Below, piece after piece: positions 24,601 through 32,122 of a DNA stretch of 42,960 bases. Below the pieces are notes generated by a model that did no database searches, was not told the origin of the DNA, and saw nothing but the letters and a program-made list of their open reading frames with translations. Location: the NCBI GenBank assembly GCA_017509205.1, contig JAFWQF010000050.1, positions 1-42,960 of the forward strand, given 5' to 3'. The stretch is from Clostridiales bacterium (GTDB lineage Bacteria; Bacillota; Clostridia; Saccharofermentanales; Saccharofermentanaceae). Made by a program: the position numbers and the translations under genes. The stretch's first letter is position 1. Every line of letters starts with the position of its first letter.

Positions 24601-26223
24601 ATGAGGGAAGTAAAGGATCTGGACAGCGAAAAAAAGGTCCGGAAAAACAAAAAGAACACCCGTGATCACGTGTCTTCCAAGGGCACAGTGACGATTTCAT
24701 ACCGCGTTTTTTTTCTGCTCTGTCTTATTTTCCTCATGCTTCCGGTGCTGATCTTCTGTTTAGGGTATCTGAGGCCCCAGATCGGCATCGCGCTTGCTGT
24801 CGCTTTTTCTGGTATGACTGCAATTTCAGTAATGGAATGCATTAAGACGTCTGATGGAACCGAACTTGAAAAGAGTACCAGGGACATACTGATCCCCGTT
24901 AAGTATCTGATCATCTTTGCGGTTGCCGCTGTTGCGGTATCCCTGATAACCGGAGTCGGAGAATATGTGTACACGCTTCAGGATCATCCTTACAGGCGTG
25001 CGATCTTAAATGACCTCGTGAATTACAAATGGCCCGTCATATACAATTACGACACACAGACGAATCCGGAAGTAATAAAGATCTTCGGTCTGGTCTCGGG
25101 TGAGCGCGCATTCTCTTACTATTTCGTTTACTGGCTTCCCGCGGCAGTAATTGGCAAGCTTCTCGGGATCGGGGCAGCAAACATCGCGCTGCTGATATGG
25201 AATTCAACAGGTGTTTTCCTTGGCTTCATCGCGATGTGCGCCGTGAACAAACGCTTTTCGTATGCGATGCCGTTCCTATATGTATTTTTTGCCGGACTGG
25301 ATGTCATACCCAACATTGTCTATCTGTTTACCGGCTACGATGCGTGGCTCTGGCTCGAGGGTTATGTTCCGGGAATGGCATTTGTCGCCAATTTCACTGA
25401 GCTTTGCAATGTATTCAATCAGATGGTGCCGTGTTTCCTGATAGTCGCGGTCCTCATGATGTCTAACAACATGAGATCGGCGGGACTTACCGGCGGCCTT
25501 CTTTTCGCATATTCACCGTGGGCGGTGTTCGGCCTTTTGCCCATCATCATCGGATTCATGCTGAGAAAGCAGATGCGATCCGGAAACGTGAAGAAGGATG
25601 TCCTGAATGTCCTCACGCCGGTAAACATAGTGTCTGCCATACTGCTTCTGGTCGTATTCGGAAGCTACTACATGTCCAACTCGGGCGCCGTTTCATTCCG
25701 CGGATTCACATGGACGTTTTATGAGAAACCCGTAATGTTCATACCTTCATGGTTCCTTTTTATTGCCGTTGAGATCGTTCCCGTTACGGCAGTTCTCTTC
25801 AATAAGCATAAGAAAGACCCCGTATTCATTGCTTCCGCAGTCACGCTGTGCATGCTTCCGCTCTACCGTGTTTCTGAAATGAATGACTTCTCAATGAGAG
25901 GATCAATGCCCGGACTGTTTATTTTCTGTATAATGCTATCTGGATATGTTTCTTCTCTGTTCCTGCCGGAAAATGCTCCGAAGACCGGAAAGGACTGGAA
26001 GAAGAGCGCAGCGGTAATGCTTATGGTCATCCTCATGATGTTCCCGGCAGCCGTAAATCTGTTCGTCATAGCGGGCAGCACGTTAACAGGGGAGAAGAGC
26101 AACAAAGACAATATAGGATCGTTTGGAAACATACGGGATGCATATTACGCGAAGACCGTTGAGGAGCAGTTTTTCGCGCCGGATTACAGGAACAAGTTCT
26201 TTTACAAGTATCTGTCGAGATAA
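24601..26223 (+). CDS. Paralogous polytopic membrane protein 1 of 4 (putative GT-C-like)
   Basis: A 540-residue membrane protein of unknown function. The N-terminal 35 residues are Lys-rich and cytoplasmic. About 12 hydrophobic helices follow. The first large outer loop (about 118-165) carries GVGEYVYTLQDH, RRAILNDLVNYKWPV and TQTNPEV, the most conserved block of the four paralogues. An acidic, charged first outer loop is typical of GT-C glycosyltransferases, which is the basis for the tentative call. The C-terminus ends in an outer segment with GSFGNI and FFYKYL. It differs from the others in having QMVP instead of QCVP. A TATAAT (24561-24566) lies 35 bases before the ATG, but with no clear -35. 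The ribosome binding site (AAAGG) is weak. Confidence 0.75.
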   Translation: MREVKDLDSEKKVRKNKKNTRDHVSSKGTVTISYRVFFLLCLIFLMLPVLIFCLGYLRPQIGIALAVAFSGMTAISVMECIKTSDGTELEKSTRDILIPVKYLIIFAVAAVAVSLITGVGEYVYTLQDHPYRRAILNDLVNYKWPVIYNYDTQTNPEVIKIFGLVSGERAFSYYFVYWLPAAVIGKLLGIGAANIALLIWNSTGVFLGFIAMCAVNKRFSYAMPFLYVFFAGLDVIPNIVYLFTGYDAWLWLEGYVPGMAFVANFTELCNVFNQMVPCFLIVAVLMMSNNMRSAGLTGGLLFAYSPWAVFGLLPIIIGFMLRKQMRSGNVKKDVLNVLTPVNIVSAILLLVVFGSYYMSNSGAVSFRGFTWTFYEKPVMFIPSWFLFIAVEIVPVTAVLFNKHKKDPVFIASAVTLCMLPLYRVSEMNDFSMRGSMPGLFIFCIMLSGYVSSLFLPENAPKTGKDWKKSAAVMLMVILMMFPAAVNLFVIAGSTLTGEKSNKDNIGSFGNIRDAYYAKTVEEQFFAPDYRNKFFYKYLSR

Positions 26224-26240
26224 TAAAGGGTGATCAAAAC

Positions 26241-27860
26241 ATGAAGAAAAAGGAAAACCTGGTAAGAAGAGATATTTTTTTCACGGTGTGTACAGCTTAT
26301 CTGACTGTACCGGTGGCAATATTCATGATCGGCAACTTAAAGCCTTATATAGGCATACCGGCCGCGCTGATAATGATCGGCTGCGCTGTGTTTTCCTGTC
26401 TTGATTTCTGCAAAGGTCCGGACAGGAAACCTCAGGACCGTTCATCCGATTTTTTCGGAATGAAGATGCCTCTGAAGTATCTCATCTCGCTCGCGGTCAT
26501 CGCTTTTATCACAGTCCTGATATCGGGAGTAGGTGAGTATGTTTACTCAATGGTAGACCATGTTTTCAGAAGGGCGATCTTCAACGATCTCATCAACTAC
26601 AAGTGGCCTGTCGTCTACGATTACAGCACACAGTTCAATCCGAGGGTAATAGCCGTTCTCGGCAAGACCCAGGGAAACACTGCTCTGGTCTATTACACTA
26701 CGTTCTGGATGCCTTCGGCCATCATCGGAAAACTTTTCGGAAGCGCCGCGGGAAATGCGTTCCTGCTTGTCTGGACATCACTTGGTGTTTGGCTGACTTT
26801 TGTCGGCACTTCACTTTTCATCAGAAGGACTTCATGGGCTGTCCCGATCATCTTCATTACGTTCTCGGGACTTGACGCCCTGCCCAACATCGTTCACTCG
26901 TTTACCCAGTATGACGGTTTCATTGCCATTGACCACTGGCTTCCCACATTTGCATACATGAGCAATTTCACCCAGCTTTCTAATGTGTTTAATCAGTGCG
27001 TTCCGATATGGCTGATAACGATCATGCTCATGCTTTCTTCAAATGTTAGGTCCGCAGGTTTTATCGGAAGCCTCAGCTTCGCGTATTCTCCGTGGGCGGC
27101 CATAGGCATGGTTCCGGTGGCCCTGGCGCTGGCATTCAGAAAACAGCTCCAGCCTCAAAAAAGAGCTAAGGTCATCCTCTCAATCCTGCATCCTGTCGGA
27201 CTCATCGCATGTGCAGTCATGATGGGTGTCTATGGATCATATTACATGGTAAGCTCGTCTTCATCGGCCGAGAGCGGCCTTTCATGGAAATTCTGCCGGA
27301 ATTTCGGTGAGTTCCTGCTGTTCTGGGCTCTGCTCATGATCATAGAGGTAGTGCCTTTTGTTCTCGTACTTTGGAAGAAGGAGAAGAAGGAACCGCTCTT
27401 CTTGGCTGCGGTAATTACACTTGCGATCCTGCCTGTCTACAAGATCTCGTATTTCAACGATTTCACCATGAGGGCATCGCTCCCTGCACTGTTCGTTCTC
27501 TCAGTGCAGTTCACATCACTTCTTGCTGTGATGTTCGCAGAAGACAAGCAGAGGATCAGAAAAGCGAAAAGGATGAAGAAGAAGGAAGCCGTAAAAGCTT
27601 TCTTTGTACTTGCACTGGCTGTCGTGGGCACTTTCTCGGCGGCAGTCGATCTGTTGCTGATAATCGGAAGCGATGCTACGGGTGAACCACACTTTGAAAA
27701 CGACATCGGTTCACTTGGCAGCATCGCAGGAGAGGAAAAGGGTCCGTATTATTCGACTGAAGATTATGCGGATGGAGTTATGTTATTATGGGCGGACGAC
27801 TTTGAAGATAAGTTCTTCTTTAAGTATCTTGCAGCGTCCTCGGAAAGCAGGCATGAATGA
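26241..27860 (+). CDS. Paralogous polytopic membrane protein 2 of 4 (putative GT-C-like)
   Basis: A 539-residue paralogue of its neighbours with the same helix pattern. The conserved outer-loop block reads GVGEYVYSMVDHVFRRAIF, then NYKWPVVYDYSTQFNP. Other shared points are LPNIVHSF, NFTQLSNVFNQCVP, YSPWAAIG, NDFTMRASLP and the FFFKYL end. It is the most divergent at its C-terminus, with a longer tail after KYL (AASSESRHE) and a changed IGSLGSI in place of IGSFGNI. Its stop overlaps the next ATG in an ATGA arrangement, so the two are translationally coupled. Function is not known; see paralogue 1 for the reason a GT-C-like role is suggested. Confidence 0.75.
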   Translation: MKKKENLVRRDIFFTVCTAYLTVPVAIFMIGNLKPYIGIPAALIMIGCAVFSCLDFCKGPDRKPQDRSSDFFGMKMPLKYLISLAVIAFITVLISGVGEYVYSMVDHVFRRAIFNDLINYKWPVVYDYSTQFNPRVIAVLGKTQGNTALVYYTTFWMPSAIIGKLFGSAAGNAFLLVWTSLGVWLTFVGTSLFIRRTSWAVPIIFITFSGLDALPNIVHSFTQYDGFIAIDHWLPTFAYMSNFTQLSNVFNQCVPIWLITIMLMLSSNVRSAGFIGSLSFAYSPWAAIGMVPVALALAFRKQLQPQKRAKVILSILHPVGLIACAVMMGVYGSYYMVSSSSSAESGLSWKFCRNFGEFLLFWALLMIIEVVPFVLVLWKKEKKEPLFLAAVITLAILPVYKISYFNDFTMRASLPALFVLSVQFTSLLAVMFAEDKQRIRKAKRMKKKEAVKAFFVLALAVVGTFSAAVDLLLIIGSDATGEPHFENDIGSLGSIAGEEKGPYYSTEDYADGVMLLWADDFEDKFFFKYLAASSESRHE

Positions 27861-29461
27861 CGGCTAAAAAAAAGAAAGAAAAAAAAGGCATTAATATACC
27901 GTACAGGCTTTGGTATGCACTGACGGTTGGTTTTCTGGTTATCCCGGTGATCGTATTTGCTGCCGGATATCTCAGATGGTATATCGGCATCCCGGTTGCA
28001 GTTATGTTTGCGGGCTTTTCGGTATATACGGTGTTCGACTGCACGAAGCCTGCAGCAGGGAAGACCGCGCTTGCAGTCAACACATCGGACTTTGTCATCC
28101 CGCTTAAATACTTGATAGGATTCGCGCTCTTTGCGGTATTCCTTTCATGGTTTTCCGGAGTAGGTGAATTCATCTATTCGCTTCAGGATCATGCGATCAG
28201 AAGAGCCACACTGACCGATCTGGTCTCATACAAATGGCCTGTCATCTATGACTACAGCACTCAGACAAATCCTGAAGTCATTGAGATCATAGGCAAGACC
28301 AGCGGAAAGACGGCATTTATCTATTACTACACATATTGGCTGCCTGCTGCTTTGGCGGGAAAACTCTTCGGAAGGACTGCCGCAGACGTATTCCTGATGC
28401 TCTGGAATGCAACGGGCATATTCCTCACGCTTCTCGGAATGACTAAGATAAACGGACGTGCATGTGTTACCCAGCCGATCTTCTATATGTTTTTTGGCGG
28501 ACTTGATGTTATCCCCACGATCATCCACAGCGCCATCCCTTACCCGTTCTGGACTTCAATCGAGGGCTATGTTCCTAACATGGCATATTACTGCAACATG
28601 AGCGAGCTGGCGAATGTTTTCCACCAGTGTGTTCCGAGTTTCCTGCTTGCCGTGCTCTTAATGATCTCAGTAAACACCAGGACTTTCGGACTCACATGCG
28701 GAGTTCTCTTTGCATATTCGCCTTTCGGCGTCTTCGGTTTGCTGCCCATAGTGTTTACCGCAATCTTCAGAAAAGACATGAGGCAGGATGCCAAAGGCAC
28801 CCTCAAGGATCTGTTCACTCCGGTAAACATTATTTCCGCAGTTGTTTTGATCGTCATGTACGGCAGCTTCTACATGGCCAATGCCGGTGTCATCGGTAAT
28901 AACGGTTTCACATGGATGTACTACGATTCGTTTGGATTATTTGTAGTCTGCTATCTGTGCTTTCTCATCATCGAAGTGCTTCCGGTATCCGCCATTCTTT
29001 TCAAGCGTTACAGAAAGAATGCTTTCTATATCTGTGCCGTGTTGACTTTGACACTGATCCCCACATACATGATGTCATGGGTCAACGATTTTGCCATGCG
29101 CGCCTCGATGCCTGCAAGATTCATCATGTGCATTTTCCTTGCAGGACTGTTCAGGGAACTGTATGACGAGGATGCCAAGATCCAGGCAGCGAAAAAGAAA
29201 CGCAGCGGTAAGGAAATAGCCGGACTTGTCTTTACCATTCTCACGATGATACTCATGCTCTTCCCGGGCTTTGTAAATGCCTATCTCATCGCGGGAAGCG
29301 AGGCCACGGGGGAATTCGACCGCAAGGAAATGGTCGGTTCGTTCGGCAACATAAACAATGCTTATGACAGTGACACCGAGTATGCCGCAGTCATCAACAA
29401 GCAGTTCTATACCGATAATTACAACGATACGTTCTTTTATAAGTATCTTGCAAAGAAATAA
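27857..29461 (+). CDS. Paralogous polytopic membrane protein 3 of 4 (putative GT-C-like)
   Basis: A 534-residue paralogue. It starts with a run of Lys codons (TAKKKKEKKG) and then the shared first helix. The outer-loop block reads GVGEFIYSLQDHAIRRATL, followed by YKWPVIYDYSTQTNPEV. Later blocks are GLDVIPTIIHS, NMSELANVFHQCVP, YSPFGVFGLLPI, NDFAMRASMPARFI and FFYKYLAKK. It begins within the stop of paralogue 2. It resembles paralogue 4 most closely at the C-terminus (KYLAKK in both), which suggests they are the latest duplicate pair. Exact relations need an alignment. No catalytic motif of a known enzyme class is certain. Confidence 0.75.
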   Translation: MTAKKKKEKKGINIPYRLWYALTVGFLVIPVIVFAAGYLRWYIGIPVAVMFAGFSVYTVFDCTKPAAGKTALAVNTSDFVIPLKYLIGFALFAVFLSWFSGVGEFIYSLQDHAIRRATLTDLVSYKWPVIYDYSTQTNPEVIEIIGKTSGKTAFIYYYTYWLPAALAGKLFGRTAADVFLMLWNATGIFLTLLGMTKINGRACVTQPIFYMFFGGLDVIPTIIHSAIPYPFWTSIEGYVPNMAYYCNMSELANVFHQCVPSFLLAVLLMISVNTRTFGLTCGVLFAYSPFGVFGLLPIVFTAIFRKDMRQDAKGTLKDLFTPVNIISAVVLIVMYGSFYMANAGVIGNNGFTWMYYDSFGLFVVCYLCFLIIEVLPVSAILFKRYRKNAFYICAVLTLTLIPTYMMSWVNDFAMRASMPARFIMCIFLAGLFRELYDEDAKIQAAKKKRSGKEIAGLVFTILTMILMLFPGFVNAYLIAGSEATGEFDRKEMVGSFGNINNAYDSDTEYAAVINKQFYTDNYNDTFFYKYLAKK

Positions 29462-29473
29462 GGAGGACAGGAA

Positions 29474-31042
29474 GTGAAGAAGGTCATTACGATTCCGTTC
29501 AGGGTTTTCTGGGCTTTGGCCCTTGGCTTTCTTGTGCTTCCGGTGGTCATTTTTTTTACCGGGTATCTCAGGCTTTATGTCGGTCTGCCGCTGGCGGCCC
29601 TGCTAATTGGTGTTTATATTCTTTCTGTCAGGGACTGCGTAAAGGATCAGGAAAAGACACTGTTGTCTTCAGACAATACGGCCATAAAGATACCTGTCAG
29701 CTATCTGATTGGATTCGTGGTGACTGCAGTGCTGCTTTCACTGGTATCGGGTGTAGGCGAGTTCATCTATACGCTTAACGATCATCCGTACCGCAGAGCC
29801 ATAATGAACGATCTGATCAATTACCGTTGGCCTGTCATCTACGATTACAGTACGCAGACCAATCCTGAAGTTATAAAAGAGATTGGCCGCACATCCGGCA
29901 CCTACGCCTTCATGTACTATTTTACTTACTGGCTTCCTGCCGCGCTTGCCGGAAAGCTCGGGGGCATTACCGCCGGCAACATCGCTCTGATGCTATGGAA
30001 TGCAGCCGGAATCTGTCTGACTTTCATCGGAATTAGCAAGATAATCGGACGCCCGAGCTTTACGGTACCGTTCTTCTATATCTGTTTTGCCGGCCTGGAT
30101 GTTCTTCCGAATATAGTTCATACATTCGTTGAGTGGAAAGCATATAACGGAATAGAGGCATGGCTGCCCCAGCTCGCATACATGAGCAATTTTGCTGAAC
30201 TGACGAGTGTTTTCCACCAGTGCGTTCCGTGCTGGCTCATAGTGACACTGATAATGATGTCTTACAACACAAGATCTGTCGGCCTTTTGGGCGGCGTGCT
30301 CCTTACATACTCCCCATGGGGAGTCATAGGACTTTTCCCGCTTGCAATTGTAAGGGTATTCTCCAAACCCATGCGTTCAGGCGGAATTAAAAAGATGCTG
30401 CAGAACGTCTTCAGCATCATCAACATCGCTTCATGCGCTGCCGTTCTCTTCGTGTACGGTCCGTTCTATCTAGGAAACCACACTTCAACATCCATAAAGG
30501 GTTTCTTCTGGGAATTCCTTGACGGTCCCGGAACGGCTGTCGTCGTCTATCTTCTTTTCGTGCTGACCGAAGTCGTTCCGTTTGCGCTTATACTCTGGAA
30601 GACTGACAAAAAGAATGTGCTCTTCATAGCGGCCCTGATCGAACTGATGATAATCCCGTTCTACAAGGTGACGCTCGCAAACGATTTCTGTCTGAGAAGT
30701 TCAATGGCTGCGAGATTCATTCTCTGCATACTCATGGCGCGTTACCTGAAGGATCTCTATGATGCTGATGCGGTTATTGTCCGCAAGAAACTCAAGAGAA
30801 AGAAAAAGGACGTCGTCAAACTTGCGTTTACGATGCTGACGATAATCCTCATGATGTTCCCGGCATTCGTTACCTGTTACTTTGTACTCGGAAGTGAGTT
30901 CACTGGCGAGCCTCACAATGCCGAAGACATAGGATCATTCGGAAACATCCGCAATGAAATACACACATGGAACGTTACCAATAACTATATCTCGAACGAT
31001 TACGGGGAAGCGTTCTTTTTTAAGTATCTCGCAAAGAAATAA
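29474..31042 (+). CDS. Paralogous polytopic membrane protein 4 of 4 (putative GT-C-like)
   Basis: A 522-residue paralogue, the shortest because its N-terminal cytoplasmic part is only about six residues. It begins with GTG, with AGGAGG at 29461-29466 seven bases upstream, the best ribosome binding site of the four. The outer-loop block reads GVGEFIYTLNDHPYRRAIMNDL, then NYRWPVIYDYSTQTNP. Further shared points are GLDVLPNIVHTF, FAELTSVFHQCVPCWL, YSPWGVIGLFPL, NDFCLRSSMAARFI, DIGSFGNI and FFFKYLAKK. It ends only 3 bases from the convergent glycosyltransferase gene with no visible terminator between them. Confidence 0.75.
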   Translation: MKKVITIPFRVFWALALGFLVLPVVIFFTGYLRLYVGLPLAALLIGVYILSVRDCVKDQEKTLLSSDNTAIKIPVSYLIGFVVTAVLLSLVSGVGEFIYTLNDHPYRRAIMNDLINYRWPVIYDYSTQTNPEVIKEIGRTSGTYAFMYYFTYWLPAALAGKLGGITAGNIALMLWNAAGICLTFIGISKIIGRPSFTVPFFYICFAGLDVLPNIVHTFVEWKAYNGIEAWLPQLAYMSNFAELTSVFHQCVPCWLIVTLIMMSYNTRSVGLLGGVLLTYSPWGVIGLFPLAIVRVFSKPMRSGGIKKMLQNVFSIINIASCAAVLFVYGPFYLGNHTSTSIKGFFWEFLDGPGTAVVVYLLFVLTEVVPFALILWKTDKKNVLFIAALIELMIIPFYKVTLANDFCLRSSMAARFILCILMARYLKDLYDADAVIVRKKLKRKKKDVVKLAFTMLTIILMMFPAFVTCYFVLGSEFTGEPHNAEDIGSFGNIRNEIHTWNVTNNYISNDYGEAFFFKYLAKK

Positions 31043-31045
31043 GGA

Positions 31046-31996
31046 TCAGGACTCCTTGTCCTCTGACTCTTCCATGGGGATATAGATCGGCCTGCCCTTG
31101 CTCTCGATGTAGGTCCTGCCGAGATATTCGCCGATGATGCCGAGCGCCATCAGCACGAGTCCGCCAATGAAGAGGATGAAGCAGAGCAGGGAAGGATAGC
31201 CTGCGACCTGATCCCAGATCCTGCCGATGATCGCCTTGATGAAGTAGTAGATCAGGTATGCGAAACCTGCGATGGCAAAGAAGAATCCCGCATATGTTGC
31301 AAGTCTCAAAGGAGCTGTGGTAAATGCGACAATGCCGTCGATGGCATAGCGGAAAAGCTTCCAGAAGCTCCACTTTGTCTCGCCTGCGGCTCTTTCGACA
31401 TTCTCATGCTCGACCCACTTGGTACGGAATCCTACCCATGCAAATATACCCTTGGAGAAACGCTGTCTCTCAGAAAGGCTGAGGATCGCGTCTACGACCT
31501 GTCTTCTCATGAGTCTGAAGTCACGTGCTCCGTCAGCGATCTCAACGTCGATCATCTTGTTGATGAGCTTATAGAAGCAGCGCGCGAAAAAGCTCCTGAT
31601 GGGAGGCTCGCCCTGACGCGTAACGCGCCTTGCGGCTACGACGTCGTACTCTCCGGTATCGAGATCGGCGATCATGGAGGGGATCAGCGACGGCGGATCC
31701 TGCATGTCGGCATCAAGGATGGCGACATATTCGCCCTTTGCCTTCTGCATTCCGGCATACATGGCAGCTTCCTTGCCGAAATTCCTTGAAAAGAACACAT
31801 ATCTGACATCGGGATCGGTTTCTGCGAAACCCTTGATGATATCCTGGGTCTTGTCGCGGCTTCCGTCGCTTACGAAGATAAATTCGAATTCTTTTCCTGA
31901 ATCCTTTATGGATTCTCTGACGCCCTTGAGCGCTTCATATAGAATAGGGAGGACTTCCTCCTCGTTGTAGCAGGGAATTATCAGGCTTACAAGCAT
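31046..31996 (-). CDS. Polyprenyl-phosphate glycosyltransferase, GT2 family (CsbB/GtrB/DPM1-like)
   Basis: Moves a sugar from a nucleotide donor to undecaprenyl phosphate on the inner membrane face. The 316-residue protein has a GT2 domain (1-230) with SLIIPCYNEEE, VSDGSRDKT and the metal-binding Asp-x-Asp D95-A-D97 in ILDADMQDPP. The acceptor region RDFRLMRRQV and the segment around RQRFSKGIFAWVGF follow, then two C-terminal membrane helices (about 235-260 and 270-295) and the typical GEYLGRTYIESKGRPIY ending. I chose ATG 31996 because homology starts at MLVSLIIPCYNEEE and AAAGGCGGA lies upstream; an in-frame start 22 codons earlier (32062) adds an unrelated stretch. In Bacillus CsbB-type enzymes work with YfhO-type proteins, and a yfhO homologue is divergently encoded next door. 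Confidence 0.92.
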   Translation of the reverse strand: MLVSLIIPCYNEEEVLPILYEALKGVRESIKDSGKEFEFIFVSDGSRDKTQDIIKGFAETDPDVRYVFFSRNFGKEAAMYAGMQKAKGEYVAILDADMQDPPSLIPSMIADLDTGEYDVVAARRVTRQGEPPIRSFFARCFYKLINKMIDVEIADGARDFRLMRRQVVDAILSLSERQRFSKGIFAWVGFRTKWVEHENVERAAGETKWSFWKLFRYAIDGIVAFTTAPLRLATYAGFFFAIAGFAYLIYYFIKAIIGRIWDQVAGYPSLLCFILFIGGLVLMALGIIGEYLGRTYIESKGRPIYIPMEESEDKES

Positions 31997-32029
31997 GCTG
32001 TCATATCCGCCTTTCGTGAGGCCGCAGAT

Positions 32030-32059
32030 TTGAAACGGCTTAATAAAATGTATTATAAT
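32030..32059 (+). promoter_or_regulatory. Promoter of the YfhO gene, with a -10 box readable on both strands
   Basis: TTGAAA (32030-32035), an 18-base spacer and TATAAT (32054-32059), about 64 bases before the YfhO-family ATG. The -10 lies in the palindrome ATTATAAT (32052-32059), so the complementary strand also reads TATAAT (32057-32052) toward the divergent glycosyltransferase gene. I see no good -35 on that strand. Confidence 0.6.
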
Positions 32060-32122
32060 CAAAAAGTTCGTTAATTGATATATTCGTGACGTTCATAAAC
32101 ATTTGGAGGGATAGGGGAACTT

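Larger units (their letters stand above)
24601..31042 (+). repeat. Tandem array of four paralogous membrane-protein genes
   Basis: Four intact genes of 540, 539, 534 and 522 codons stand head to tail with gaps of 17, -4 and 12 bases. All share the same order of motifs: GVGE(F/Y)(I/V)Y, RRA, W-P-V-(I/V)-Y-(D/N)-Y, LP-N-IV, a Cys-Val-Pro or similar (QCVP, QMVP), YSPWG or YSPFG, FxMRASMP-like, IGSFGNI-like, and a final FF-(Y/F)-KYL. They therefore arose by repeated duplication, and none shows decay. Confidence 0.85.

Noticed and set aside
24601..31042. Recent repeat expansion or assembly duplication
   Set aside because: The four copies differ throughout in sequence and length, so they are old paralogues and not a duplicated contig or a mobile element.
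32000..32062. Longer N-terminus for the polyprenyl-phosphate glycosyltransferase
   Set aside because: The extra 22 residues do not match the family, and the extension would overlap the promoter region of the divergent gene.
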